A stretch of 64,000 nucleotides of DNA from Tatlockia sp. (GTDB taxonomy: Bacteria; Pseudomonadota; Gammaproteobacteria; Legionellales; Legionellaceae). Under the pieces are notes generated by a model. The model worked only from the letters and a program-made list of their open reading frames with translations. It did no database searches and was not told the DNA's origin. Of this stretch, positions 44,501-53,607 are shown piece after piece (positions within the stretch are counted from its first letter, which is position 1; each line of letters begins with the position of its first letter). The DNA lies in contig JACCWI010000026.1 in assembly GCA_013697725.1 (NCBI GenBank), forward strand, positions 62,001 to 126,000. Direction: 5' to 3'. The translations under genes were made by a program, and so were the position numbers.

Positions 44501-44680
44501 CGTTTAAAACTCAATAATTTTTGGAAAGAGAGTATAGCCTTATCTACCTATTAATCACAATAATTCTTAATAGTGGCATTATTAGTTGAAATTTGTTTTA
44601 AAAAATCAAGGATTTTCTCATTCTGGCTGAAACTCAAATTGTAATCTAAAATTCATTATAAATAGCTAGCTGGAAATTTA

Positions 44681-45112
44681 ATGAAATCTGAAATTATTTT
44701 TAGCGCTTTGATTTTAACTTTATTCATAACTAGCGTAAAAGCTGATAATTCCTTGCAAGTTGACGAATGCATCGTTGAAGGAAGCCATGTACAGTTAATG
44801 GGAATGCTATTAAGTGAAAACCCGCCTAAAAATACGCTTATAAAAAATAAATTGTTCGGATCTTGGGTACTTAATACTGATAAAGCCTATTGCGGGGAGG
44901 GTTATAATGAAAAAACTAAAACTCTTTCTCGTCTTGAAGAAGGATGTTCACGTTTTCAATTAAAACTAAGCTTAAATCAATATTTCAACCACAGAGACCT
45001 GCTTGGGAAAAGTGTGATAGTTAGAGGAACAATAATTATTGCTAAAACTGAACAAATCTATCCAGGCATGCTAATCGATGTAAGCAATATTGAGCTTGAG
45101 TCTGAGCAATAA
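44681..45112 (+). CDS. secreted DUF4431-like protein
   Basis: A 143-residue protein with a signal peptide (FSALILTLFITSVKA) and a mature part with three Cys: DECIVEGSHVQLMGML, KAYCGEG, and GCSRFQL. The layout of an early Cys, an x-V-x-L-x-G strand, a WVLNTDK strand before the second Cys, and a final strand of V-x-V-x-G resembles the DUF4431 family of periplasmic proteins. Function unknown. Monocistronic; upstream spacing is 180 bases from divergent rlmJ. Confidence 0.6.
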   Translation: MKSEIIFSALILTLFITSVKADNSLQVDECIVEGSHVQLMGMLLSENPPKNTLIKNKLFGSWVLNTDKAYCGEGYNEKTKTLSRLEEGCSRFQLKLSLNQYFNHRDLLGKSVIVRGTIIIAKTEQIYPGMLIDVSNIELESEQ

Positions 45113-45164
45113 TTAGCATGGAACTAGCTTTAGCCCAGATCAGCTCAAATAAATCTGAAACTAA

Positions 45165-46841
45165 TTAATTGAAACAACTTTGTGTATCAATGCCCACTTG
45201 CCCAAAAGCAGTTTTAACGAGAGCCAAGTCAATATTCAAATCTTTTGCTGCTCTAAGAACTCCACAAGCCCCAGATTTAAAACCGGTTGTTGGTGTCCAA
45301 TATTTAACATTAGCAAGAGCCATGGCTTGATAGGTCTGTTTAATTCCCAGTTTTTGAGAAAGAAGGTAGAAAGCCTTGTTAAAGATACCACTTGCCGTAT
45401 GGACAATATAATTTTGACGTTCTTGAGGATCGTCAATTTGATAGGCATTATTCACTAATTGACTGTAAGTGATAGTACATGTTGCTTTATTACGTTTGGC
45501 TAAGAGTTTATCTAAACAATCAGCAGAATTTTCATCAGCAGAAGGTTGATCCATATAACGTATAGCTGTACCAAACTGCCCCCGCATTACCGTTTCACCA
45601 ATTCCCCAAGTTATTTTATTTGGAGTAAGATGGGCTTTATTGTAGAGTGCGGGCGAGGTTTCTAAGAGATAGGCTCGTGCCGCTTGACCTGCCATATCGG
45701 ATAAGGATTCATTAAGTGCTCCCGATTGATTATGATATTCAAGATCGGAGTGTTGCTGAGTGAAACCGTGAGTAACTTCGTGGCCGGCTATATCTAATGA
45801 AACCAGCGGATACAATTCCTTTCCATCACCGAATGACATAGTAACACCATCCCAGAAGGCGTTATCAAAGTCTTCGCCAAAATGCACGCGCATAATAAGC
45901 TTCATAGGTTTACCACTTATATATTGAAGTGCATTAAGCCCATACCAATTTTTATACATATCAACAATAGTGTGACCAAAAAAATAGGCATCATTTGCTG
46001 GTGAAAATGCACCGTTAATATTTTCTTCTAGATTTTTACCGCAATTATATTGAAAGGCTGTTTTTTGTTCTGAATCCCAATCCCATTTTGACTCAAGATG
46101 AACTAACCTGACTTTTGAGCTTTCCATCACGCAATTAGTACCTTCTTGTTGAACATCCAGAGAAGGCAGCTCATCTTGACCATACCAGTATTCATGCACT
46201 TTTTCATTACCACCCGGACCTGTATCAAGGTAATATTTAAGATTAGACCATTGCTCAATTATCATGCTATTTTGTGCATTGATAATAAAGTTTGGCCAAG
46301 CAGGTTTGCCTTTTTTATTGGTCGTTTTAAAGGAGACTAGATAGAAAAGCCCGGGTTGCGAGTCTTTCTCTTGATCAATCCTAATTTGTAATTGACTTAA
46401 ATCAGCGGTTGTTGCTGCTTTGGGATTGAGTTTAAAATAAGCATCTTTAGCCAGATTCAGTGCATCTTTACTGGAAATAGTTGGTTTGACCTCCATTTGA
46501 ATTTCTTCAAGTATTTGGCCATTAACCTGAGAATTTGCTTTGGCAGTTAAGCTAGGTTTGGAGTTTTTGATAACCATGACTTGCGCCCCAATTACCGGAA
46601 TACCTTTATAAAGTTGTTGATAACGAACTATCTTATCCTGACCTTCAAGGGTTTGATTGATTGCTAGAAGGGTGTTTGTTTCTGTAGCTTTAGACGTTGC
46701 TAAGGCTGTTGGGCTTTGCAAATTATCAATGAATTTAAATTTAGATAGCTTAGTCAACGGTGCTTGATAGAGACTCACTGAATTAAAGGCTAGAGTATAG
46801 GGAGAAATAATTATTAGAACGAAGAAGAGGCGCTTGCCCAT
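45165..46841 (-). CDS. secreted M4-family (thermolysin/ProA-like) zinc metalloprotease
   Basis: A 558-residue preproenzyme. A signal peptide ends near LAFNS, followed by a FTP/PepSY propeptide (about 25-205, with GKPAWPNFIINAQNSMIIEQW) and the M4 catalytic domain. The zinc ligands are His354 and His358 in HEVTH, with Glu355 catalytic, and Glu378 in ALNESLSDM. The second domain holds the conserved DNAYQIDDPQERQ-like and YWTPTTGF segments. Legionella secretes a type II-dependent M4 protease (ProA/Msp) that degrades host proteins; whether this is ProA itself or a paralogue cannot be decided. It lacks an extra C-terminal domain. Confidence 0.9.
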   Translation of the reverse strand: MGKRLFFVLIIISPYTLAFNSVSLYQAPLTKLSKFKFIDNLQSPTALATSKATETNTLLAINQTLEGQDKIVRYQQLYKGIPVIGAQVMVIKNSKPSLTAKANSQVNGQILEEIQMEVKPTISSKDALNLAKDAYFKLNPKAATTADLSQLQIRIDQEKDSQPGLFYLVSFKTTNKKGKPAWPNFIINAQNSMIIEQWSNLKYYLDTGPGGNEKVHEYWYGQDELPSLDVQQEGTNCVMESSKVRLVHLESKWDWDSEQKTAFQYNCGKNLEENINGAFSPANDAYFFGHTIVDMYKNWYGLNALQYISGKPMKLIMRVHFGEDFDNAFWDGVTMSFGDGKELYPLVSLDIAGHEVTHGFTQQHSDLEYHNQSGALNESLSDMAGQAARAYLLETSPALYNKAHLTPNKITWGIGETVMRGQFGTAIRYMDQPSADENSADCLDKLLAKRNKATCTITYSQLVNNAYQIDDPQERQNYIVHTASGIFNKAFYLLSQKLGIKQTYQAMALANVKYWTPTTGFKSGACGVLRAAKDLNIDLALVKTAFGQVGIDTQSCFN

Positions 46842-46945
46842 TTATAAAACTCACATCTAAAATTTTGCAAATCTTGCCATAGCTGCTATTGATATACAAG
46901 AAATAAGACTTACAATTTCTATTATTTGAATTAAAAATAACTGAG

Positions 46946-48202
46946 TCAACGCTCTTCTTTTACAAAGATCAATATACCAGCCCCAACCAAGAAAAAAGGA
47001 ATTAATACGGTCATACCAATCCGCTGACTTTGCGAATTAACTGTTACAATTCCTACTAATAAAGGCCCTAAAAAACTTGTGATTTTGCCTGATAGAGAAT
47101 AAAGACCGTACATGCGTACAATTTCATCTTTAGCAGATAAGCGTGAGAGAAAAGTTCGGCTCGCCGATTGAATCGGTCCCACAAAAATTCCAAGAATCGG
47201 TGCAATTAGCCAAAAAAGGTTGACCGCTTCTAAATTAAGCAAGAGGCAGTAGTTAAATAATAAGCCAGATAAAGAAATAAGAATTGTTTTTTTGGAACCA
47301 AGCCAATCATCTAACCAAGCAAATAGGAATGAGCCTAAGCCTGCGGTTATGTTAATGATAATGCCAAAAAGGATTACTTGAGTGACCGTTAAATGAAAGG
47401 TTCCAGCTGCATAAATGCCTCCCAAAGCAAATACAGTATTAAGGCCATCCATATAAATAGTGCGTGCGATTAGAAATAGCAAAAGATTTTTTCTTTCGGG
47501 GAGCTGCTTTATAGTTAGAGCTAATTCACGAAGGCCTTTTTTAATGGCTTCTTTTGTTTTTAAAGTTTTAAATTCAGTGGATTTTGTGAGAAAAAGCGGA
47601 AGACTAAATAGAGCTAGCCACGCAGCGACCAGAAAAGCGACAGAGCGCACGTTGGCCGAGTTATCCTTTCCTGGTCCAAAGCTAAAAGGCCCCTCAATGA
47701 ATAGATAAAGAGCAATTATTAAACATAAGATACCCCCTAAATAACCTAGGCCCCAGGCCCAACCTGAAATCCGTCCTATATAACCCGAGGGAGCAATTCG
47801 AGGTAGATAAGCGTTATAAAATACAGTTGCAATTTCTAAAGTGCAGTTAGAAATGAGAATACAGCTTAGGGTAAAAACAATCGAGTTGGTATTGGGATAA
47901 GCGAACCATAAGCAAGCAGTAGCAATAATTGCAGTATAAGTTAGGCCAATTAACCAGCGTTTGAGATGACCGCCGTAATCTCCAATTGCGCCCAAAATTG
48001 GACTTAGAAAGGCGATAATTAAGGCTGAGATTGAATTGGTATATCCCCATAAAGCCGTTCCTTCAATACTTGATGAGGCAATGGATTGTGAAAAATAGGT
48101 TGCAAAAACAAAAGTTAAAATGACCACAAAATAAGGTGAGCTGGCAAAATCATAAAGTGACCAGGCTACTATTAATTTTTCATGGGAGTACTTAATACTC
48201 AT
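46946..48202 (-). CDS. UMF1-type MFS transporter
   Basis: The start is set at ATG 48202, giving 418 residues beginning MSIKYSHEKLIVAWSLYDFASSPYF, the family N-terminus; an upstream in-frame TTG at 48262 adds twenty poorly supported residues. There are about twelve hydrophobic segments, with GTALWGYTNSISALIIAFLSPILGAIGDYGG forming the first conserved loop (shown here in parts: GTALWGYTNS and LGAIGDYGG). UMF1 proteins are related to yeast Atg22 vacuolar efflux permeases; the substrate is unknown. It is followed by the M4 protease on the same strand after 104 bases. Confidence 0.88.
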   Translation of the reverse strand: MSIKYSHEKLIVAWSLYDFASSPYFVVILTFVFATYFSQSIASSSIEGTALWGYTNSISALIIAFLSPILGAIGDYGGHLKRWLIGLTYTAIIATACLWFAYPNTNSIVFTLSCILISNCTLEIATVFYNAYLPRIAPSGYIGRISGWAWGLGYLGGILCLIIALYLFIEGPFSFGPGKDNSANVRSVAFLVAAWLALFSLPLFLTKSTEFKTLKTKEAIKKGLRELALTIKQLPERKNLLLFLIARTIYMDGLNTVFALGGIYAAGTFHLTVTQVILFGIIINITAGLGSFLFAWLDDWLGSKKTILISLSGLLFNYCLLLNLEAVNLFWLIAPILGIFVGPIQSASRTFLSRLSAKDEIVRMYGLYSLSGKITSFLGPLLVGIVTVNSQSQRIGMTVLIPFFLVGAGILIFVKEER

Positions 48203-48302
48203 TATTATCACTGTCTTCCATTTCAAACCGTCAAATTTACCAGAGCCTTCTACGATTTCCAAACTAAACTTAAATTAAGCATTTTATTAAAAGGATGACT
48301 AG

Positions 48303-48536
48303 ATGACTAATCCTCAACAAGGCAAAGAAGTGCAATCAGGTGACCAATTTGGATTGATTGGTTATTGGATTAATCGAGATCAAACTCATCCAATTCGTCT
48401 AATTTATGAATCCGACCCGGAAGCCTTGGTGCCAATCATTACAGAGAAGCTGGTTTTTATTTATTTTGGCAAAACCAAGCCTTCTCCGCTCGAGATTAGT
48501 GCAATAATTGCAGAGAATTTTCATCATGAGTTTTGA
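48303..48536 (+). CDS. small hypothetical protein
   Basis: A 77-residue soluble protein starting MTNPQQGKEVQSGDQFGLIG after AAAGGATG. It contains YWINRDQTHPIRLIYE and IAENFHHEF and looks alpha/beta. It has no recognised domain and no signal peptide. It is divergent from the UMF1 transporter (100 bases). The reading frame is short but codon use looks like its neighbours. Confidence 0.6.
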   Translation: MTNPQQGKEVQSGDQFGLIGYWINRDQTHPIRLIYESDPEALVPIITEKLVFIYFGKTKPSPLEISAIIAENFHHEF

Positions 48537-48605
48537 ATTGGTGAGTTCTAGAGCAACCAGGCTTGGAGCTTTATTTTTATAAGATTTTAAATACTGTACA
48601 CAGGA

Positions 48606-48745
48606 TTATCCACAGATTTTGTGGATAAGATCTCATTATTATAAATCTCTAAATAATGCTGAAAGTTAGTGCTGGCGGGACTTATTGAAGAAATGGTAGA
48701 CAAATAGATAATTTTAATCAGATCTTATACAAGAAGTTATCCACA
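48606..48745. other. cluster of three perfect DnaA boxes in a 433-base intergenic region
   Basis: TTATCCACA occurs at 48606-48614 and at 48737-48745; its reverse complement TGTGGATAA is at 48620-48628, a face-to-face pair. The region is AT-rich and non-coding, and contains several GATC sites. It could titrate DnaA, regulate a neighbour, or be part of a replication-related locus. No dnaA, dnaN, gidA or other origin-flanking gene is adjacent. Confidence 0.7.
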
Positions 48746-48883
48746 GAAGGTATAGGGCGGAAGAACTTTCAAACCTCGTTATCATAACAAAGAAAAAATG
48801 AAAAAACAGTCTTGACTTTGAATATTTTAAATATATTTTATTTGTCTTGATTTAGTGGTGAGAATAGAGTCTGGAAATACGCT

Positions 48884-48913
48884 TTGACAATAGACAACTC
48901 CGAACGTTATATT
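48884..48913 (+). promoter_or_regulatory. sigma-70-type promoter of the chitinase gene
   Basis: TTGACA (48884-48889) and TTATAT/TATATT (48907-48913) are spaced by 17-18 bases. The predicted start is about 48920, fifty bases before ATG 48970, which has an AAGGAG ribosome-binding site. A weaker alternative pair (TTGACT at 48812, TATTTT at 48834) lies upstream. Confidence 0.65.
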
Positions 48914-48969
48914 GGTTTTTCAAAAATTTAAACAGGAAAATAGATAATCAATAATAACTAAGGAGATTT

Positions 48970-51312
48970 ATGAACAAATATATTTTGCTAGGTTTGGCAA
49001 CTTTAATTACCACAGTAGATGGATTAGCAAGCCAACCAATAATCGCACCTCAACCTACAACTTGTATTTCCGCCACTTTTACTTCCCCTTCAGATCCTTG
49101 GTGGGTTGAAACGTCACTAAAGTTAACTAACAATTGTGGGCAGACTGTAGATCTTCAAAACTCAACCCTTAGTTTTTTAAACAAGTCTAATTTGAATACC
49201 TCTTTTTGGCTTAGTAACTATGCACCCCTTTCATACCCCAGTAATAATCTAGAAATTAGATCACAACCACAGTCTGATGGCAGTTATTTAGCTTCCTTAT
49301 CACTACAATTTCCAAATAAACCAGACGTGGTCAGTACTTTGGCAAAAGGCGCCTCATTTACCATTGTGTATGGACAATCTAAAGCAGATTATATTGCCGA
49401 TTCAGTTAAAGTGTATTTAGGAGCAACTCCTGCTACCGGTACTATTAACTTAAGCAACGCAACGGGGAAACCTTCTAATGTTTCACAAAATTATGCTTTA
49501 GTAGATTTAAGTCTCAATGGACAAAAAATAAGTCAAGTACAACTTCCCTGGGGTGCTCAACAACAAGTGACCGGTTTGGCGGTGGGGAATTATGCTCTTT
49601 CGCCGCTAAATGTTACTGACAGCGTTGGCGCTATATATTCAGGTACGGCTAATCCTTCTTCTGTACCAGTTACAAGTGGAGGTTCTGTTTTTTCAGTAGT
49701 AACCTATAAAGCGATTCAGCCAAGTGGAGCGATTAAGTTAAGTGCAACGACTTTACCAACGGAGTTAGCAGGGTATACAGGAATTCCTACTGTGACCTTA
49801 AAATCTGCGAATAATGGTTCAGTGAATGCGAGCTTGCAATGGAGTTCTTCAATTGTAGTTTCCAGCTTAGTTAACGCTATCAGCTATAGTTTATCAACTC
49901 CAGTTATTACCTATAATGGTTATAATTGCTCGCCTATCTTTAATCCAAACGTTGCCACAGCTGCAATTACGCCGCCTACCGTAAATTTGAGTTACAGCTG
50001 TACTCAGATAGCTCAGGATAATGTTAGCGTTAGCGTATCAGGAGTCCCTACTACTACAACTTCGGTGAATGTGACCTTTACCCCTACAGGAAATTTATCG
50101 CCGGTAGTGCAAAAGATTACTCTTAGTAATGGTTCTGGTTCGGCTGTGGTTAAGTTAATTGATGGGACAATTTATACAGTAACTGCTGATGAAATAAGTG
50201 GTTATGTGGCTAATTATGAACCACAACCTCTAACTGCATCTGCCGCTGCGGTGGAGACAATAACTTATAAAAAAAATAGCAGTGGTGGGGGACGAATCAT
50301 TGGTTATCTGCCTGGTTGGAAAACAGCACCGTCGGCAACAGCCATTGCAAATGCGGGCTATACGCATATTTTAGTTGCTTTCGCAGTCTTTAATACCGCA
50401 AAGCCTGGAGAAATTACACCTGCCTTCGATACAGTTAATGCCTCTTATGTTAAAGCACTTCAAAATGCAGGCGTGAAAGTAATTCTCTCGCTTGGTGGTG
50501 CATCTAGCTCAATTCCTAATACAACGGTTAATTTTCACCAAGTTTTAGCTTTAGCGTCTTCTCCAACTAATTTTATACAGACGTTTACAGCATCCTTGGA
50601 AAATGTAATCAGCCAATATGGTTTTGATGGCTTTGATATAGATATAGAGAGTGGCCTAAATGGTGGCGGAAGTTTTGCTAGTCCAACAGGGGATATCGCT
50701 GTACTTGCAAATATCATAAATACTTTGCATAGCAAACATCCCAATATGCTTATAACTCTGGCTCCTCAGATTGCTAACATCGCTGCTACAGCCGGCTTTG
50801 ATGGAGTATGGGGTAATTATGCATCGTTAATCATGCAAACTTATCAATCACTAAGTTGGGTTGGTATTCAAGTTTATAACTCTGGCTGCGCCTATGGTAT
50901 TGACTTAGTTTGCTATGATCCAAATATAACTTCAACGCCTGATGCTGCGGTAGCCTATGCGACCGATTTATTAGCCAATTGGCCTGCACAAACTAGCAGC
51001 GGCCAAAGAACAGGATTTCAGCCTTATCAAAGCTATCTAAGACCGGATCAAGTGGTTTTAGGATACCCTGCGCCTAATGTATCAGGTCAAAGTGATGGCT
51101 TGCCAGCAGCAGTTACAGGGACTATTAAACGTGCCATTCAATGCTTACGTACTGGTATCGCTAGCTCAAACAGTTGTGGAAGCTATATTCCTCCGAAAGC
51201 CTACCCGGGTATTGGAGGTGTCTTTGAATGGGAAATTACCTATGATCAAAATAATAACTTCAACTTCGCAACTTCTTTGAAAAATTGCGTGATAAATGGC
51301 AATTGTAACTAG
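48970..51312 (+). CDS. chiA: secreted GH18 chitinase, ChiA-like
   Basis: This 780-residue protein has a signal peptide and an N-terminal carbohydrate-binding-like beta domain (about 30-160, with PWWVETSLKLTNNCG and a WLSNYAPL stretch). Further beta domains (about 160-430) are Ser/Thr/Val-rich, and a GH18 catalytic TIM barrel follows at about 440-775. The GH18 signature DGFDIDIE is at 553-560, so Glu560 is the proton donor; GGRIIGYLPGWK opens the barrel. In Legionella pneumophila the similarly sized ChiA is a type II-secreted chitinase that aids infection. A strong promoter precedes and a strong terminator follows, so the gene is monocistronic. Confidence 0.92.
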   Translation: MNKYILLGLATLITTVDGLASQPIIAPQPTTCISATFTSPSDPWWVETSLKLTNNCGQTVDLQNSTLSFLNKSNLNTSFWLSNYAPLSYPSNNLEIRSQPQSDGSYLASLSLQFPNKPDVVSTLAKGASFTIVYGQSKADYIADSVKVYLGATPATGTINLSNATGKPSNVSQNYALVDLSLNGQKISQVQLPWGAQQQVTGLAVGNYALSPLNVTDSVGAIYSGTANPSSVPVTSGGSVFSVVTYKAIQPSGAIKLSATTLPTELAGYTGIPTVTLKSANNGSVNASLQWSSSIVVSSLVNAISYSLSTPVITYNGYNCSPIFNPNVATAAITPPTVNLSYSCTQIAQDNVSVSVSGVPTTTTSVNVTFTPTGNLSPVVQKITLSNGSGSAVVKLIDGTIYTVTADEISGYVANYEPQPLTASAAAVETITYKKNSSGGGRIIGYLPGWKTAPSATAIANAGYTHILVAFAVFNTAKPGEITPAFDTVNASYVKALQNAGVKVILSLGGASSSIPNTTVNFHQVLALASSPTNFIQTFTASLENVISQYGFDGFDIDIESGLNGGGSFASPTGDIAVLANIINTLHSKHPNMLITLAPQIANIAATAGFDGVWGNYASLIMQTYQSLSWVGIQVYNSGCAYGIDLVCYDPNITSTPDAAVAYATDLLANWPAQTSSGQRTGFQPYQSYLRPDQVVLGYPAPNVSGQSDGLPAAVTGTIKRAIQCLRTGIASSNSCGSYIPPKAYPGIGGVFEWEITYDQNNNFNFATSLKNCVINGNCN

Positions 51313-51318
51313 ACCTTT

Positions 51319-51350
51319 AATCTAAGCCCTGACTTCAGGGCTTAGATTTA
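51319..51350 (+). terminator. strong hairpin terminator of the chitinase gene
   Basis: AATCTAAGCCCTG, loop ACTT, CAGGGCTTAGATT is a perfect thirteen-base-pair stem, followed by TATTATTTTTT, six bases after the chitinase stop. Confidence 0.9.
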
Positions 51351-51431
51351 TTATTTTTTAGCAGAATAGATATCTTAGTCGACATTGGCGTAGATTAATA
51401 AAACAACCATCAGAAAGGTAATGTTCTAAGC

Positions 51432-51800
51432 TTAATTACATCGACAAGAGGTTGAAATTTTTCCATCCTTGCATCGCTGATAACCCGAGGTTTTATCACA
51501 TTGTCCAGTTACACCGCCATGACCTGAGCAACAGCCTTTCGCATTAGTGTTGCTGGAATTTCTAGTTTTTGATTGAGTTGTCGTTTTTTTTACTGCTGCT
51601 TTTACTTTGGGACAAGTGCAAGATGGTGAAGCTGTGCCGTCTTTACAAATTTTCACACCCTTCATTTTATCACAAGAAGCAACGCCGCCATGGTCAGTAC
51701 AGCATGCGGCAAAAGTAGCGCTTGCGGGAATAATGAATAAAAAAACGGCTAGATATAAACTTTTAATGTAATCATTTTTAGTGCTTATCTGGGTTTTCAT
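51432..51800 (-). CDS. secreted Cys-rich protein with a duplicated CCxxHGGV motif
   Basis: This 122-residue protein starts after AAGGAG and has a signal peptide ending TFAA. The mature part has two units: CCTDHGGVASCDKMKG...CKDGTASPSCTC and CCSGHGGVTGQCDKTSG...CKDGKISTSCRC, joined by a Lys/Thr/Ser linker. Each unit has six Cys, suggesting small disulfide-stabilised domains of the kind seen in bacterial secreted proteins with CCSxHGG motifs. Function is unknown. It is downstream of, and convergent with, the chitinase gene. Confidence 0.8.
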   Translation of the reverse strand: MKTQISTKNDYIKSLYLAVFLFIIPASATFAACCTDHGGVASCDKMKGVKICKDGTASPSCTCPKVKAAVKKTTTQSKTRNSSNTNAKGCCSGHGGVTGQCDKTSGYQRCKDGKISTSCRCN

Positions 51801-51865
51801 GTGGATCTCCTTATCCTGTTGACTATTATAATATAGAACATAAATTTATAACTTGTTCGATAAGT

Positions 51866-52336
51866 CTACTTATACAAACGAAAAGTATCGTTTGCACAAG
51901 TTATATAATCCAAACCCTGTTTGTATTGAGTGCAATACCAATAGGTTCCCGGCAGAGTTTTCATCTCATAACTAAAGTAAGTTTCGCCAGATGAGCGTGC
52001 GCCATAGAAAGCAATGACCTCATCATAATCTCTATAATGGTTAATCTGGTAGCGCTTAAAATCAAAGTCTGAAAAACTATGACATTGATCGTCTATTTTT
52101 GCCTTCCATACCCAAGCCTCGGGGCAAGCGTTATCGCACGTAAAGTTATTAACATTGATGTCTCTCGGTTTAAGTTTGATCTCTCCGGCGGGACAGTCGG
52201 TATTATCAAAGATATTCAAGTCCATAATGAGCTGTTTGTCGGGATAAAAAAAGATGGGCCAGGTGGAGGGATGAATGGGTGGTGCAAAAAGGGTCAAAAC
52301 TAGAGGGATAATTTTTTTATGAGAAATTAAATTCAT
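51866..52336 (-). CDS. secreted protein of unknown function with several cysteines
   Basis: A 156-residue protein with an N-terminal hydrophobic segment (IIPLVLTLFAPPIHPS) and a mature part with six Cys (TDCPAGE, FTCDNACPEAWVWK, DQCHS, YWYCTQY, ITCAND). It is rich in aromatic residues (YFSYEM, TYWYC). No motif is recognised. It is transcribed in the same direction as the Cys-rich gene, 65 bases upstream of it, and may be a short operon of secreted proteins. Confidence 0.65.
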   Translation of the reverse strand: MNLISHKKIIPLVLTLFAPPIHPSTWPIFFYPDKQLIMDLNIFDNTDCPAGEIKLKPRDINVNNFTCDNACPEAWVWKAKIDDQCHSFSDFDFKRYQINHYRDYDEVIAFYGARSSGETYFSYEMKTLPGTYWYCTQYKQGLDYITCANDTFRLYK

Positions 52337-52487
52337 TAGTAATTTCTGCTAAGGATACGAAGTCTGTATTTTAGTAAATTTTTATTTGTTTTACTAAATT
52401 ATTTAATTAATACGTAATTTAATAAAATTTCATCAAATCCTGAGCACAATTAATCAAATTAAATGTGCTATTTGGAAAAAAATTTTA

Positions 52488-53282
52488 CTATATTTTCATA
52501 GTAGGAACTGGTGAACTTAAAGAGAGTTCTAATTCATTATCGATGTTTTTGAAGAAAATATTTTTTATAAAATCCCAGATTTGGTTTAAAACACTATAAT
52601 TTTCATCGGTAGATACAGCTTTAAAGATCTTATTGGAAATTTCGCTGTCTCCGACTTGATTATAAGTAATTTTATTAAGATAAATTGAATTCTTAGAAAC
52701 TCTCAATTCAGTATCTACTATACAAACTAGTTCAATGCCATTTGAAGTAAATGTTTGCATAGGCATTTTAATTTTTAAAATAACTGAAACAGGATCTTTC
52801 TCATTATTAGATTCTATAACTTCAGCACTTAGATAATTTTTATCTTGATCATTATCAGAAGAAATTACAATTTTTGATTTCTCATATATTAAACCTTCAA
52901 TAAGTACATTGAGGCCGTAAAAGATTCCAACTCTACATTGTAACATTAGATTAATTACTTGGTTTTGTAATTCATCATCTACACCCCTGGATTTAAGAGC
53001 TTCTTTAATAGCAGGGAGTGTACATTTTCCAGGTCCAATTAACTCGGGAAAAATTGAATAAGAGTTTCCCCTGCTTGCTTCATCCAGTGCTTTATTGTCA
53101 AAAAAATTGCTAGGAATTTTCTCACGAAGTGCGTTTTCACCTCTATATTTACTGTAAAACTGGGGGGAATCTAAGCTAATACTATTAGTGCTTGAATCTA
53201 AAAACTTTAAAGAGTCTTGTATACTGCTTTTAAAACTTTGCAGTTCTCTCTTGAAAAAAGAGCAGTGCTTGTGCTTTGACAT
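52488..53282 (-). CDS. hypothetical soluble protein
   Basis: A 264-residue protein with no signal peptide or TM segment. It starts MSKHKHCSFFKRELQSFKSS, and includes a helical middle (TLPAIKEALKSRGVDDELQ) and a beta-rich second half. The last 30 residues are acidic then hydrophobic (IDNELELSLSSPVPTMKI), compatible with, but not proof of, Dot/Icm export. No domain is recognised. It is isolated: 151 and 325 bases of non-coding DNA flank it. Confidence 0.6.
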   Translation of the reverse strand: MSKHKHCSFFKRELQSFKSSIQDSLKFLDSSTNSISLDSPQFYSKYRGENALREKIPSNFFDNKALDEASRGNSYSIFPELIGPGKCTLPAIKEALKSRGVDDELQNQVINLMLQCRVGIFYGLNVLIEGLIYEKSKIVISSDNDQDKNYLSAEVIESNNEKDPVSVILKIKMPMQTFTSNGIELVCIVDTELRVSKNSIYLNKITYNQVGDSEISNKIFKAVSTDENYSVLNQIWDFIKNIFFKNIDNELELSLSSPVPTMKI

Positions 53283-53376
53283 TAGTTAACCCTCGTTCGA
53301 TAATCTATTTCGCTATCTCAATTATAGACTTAAGATTATTAAGAGAATATTAATTGATCTGATTTTTTTAAGGTTT

Positions 53377-53489
53377 ACAGGGCGATTTCAACAAAGTTTA
53401 AAAATTTGCCAAGGAAGAAAATTCATTAAACGTAGCCTTGCTCATTATTTAAAAGTGATGGGTTTTAAACTTTGATGAAATCACCCTGT
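53377..53489. repeat. 113-bp element with 27-bp near-perfect terminal inverted repeats (MITE-like)
   Basis: ACAGGGCGATTTCAACAAAG with TTTAAAA at 53377-53403 is repeated inverted at 53463-53489, with two mismatches in 27 bases (CGATTTCAAC against TGATTTCATC). The ends are ACAGGG...CCCTGT. The 59-base interior has no coding potential. This is the size and form of a miniature inverted-repeat element or of a long hairpin RNA. It lies in the otherwise empty 325-base gap 53283-53607. Confidence 0.75.
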
Positions 53490-53607
53490 AAGGTTTAAGG
53501 AGTAAAACAAAGCTAAGTTACGGAACTTGAAAAACAAACTTATTTTAGGTTCTTTACAAGCCAGGATTAAGTCATTATCTTCAATCTAATAATAAAAATG
53601 AGATTTT

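Noticed and set aside
45165..46841. Naming the M4 protease proA
   Set aside because: The catalytic motifs fit, but Legionella genomes can hold more than one M4-family protease and sequence alone read by eye cannot separate orthologue from paralogue.
48606..48745. The DnaA-box cluster as the chromosomal origin
   Set aside because: No origin-type neighbours (dnaA, dnaN, recF, gidA, rpmH) are present and no clear AT-rich 13-mer array was seen; reported only as a DnaA-box cluster.
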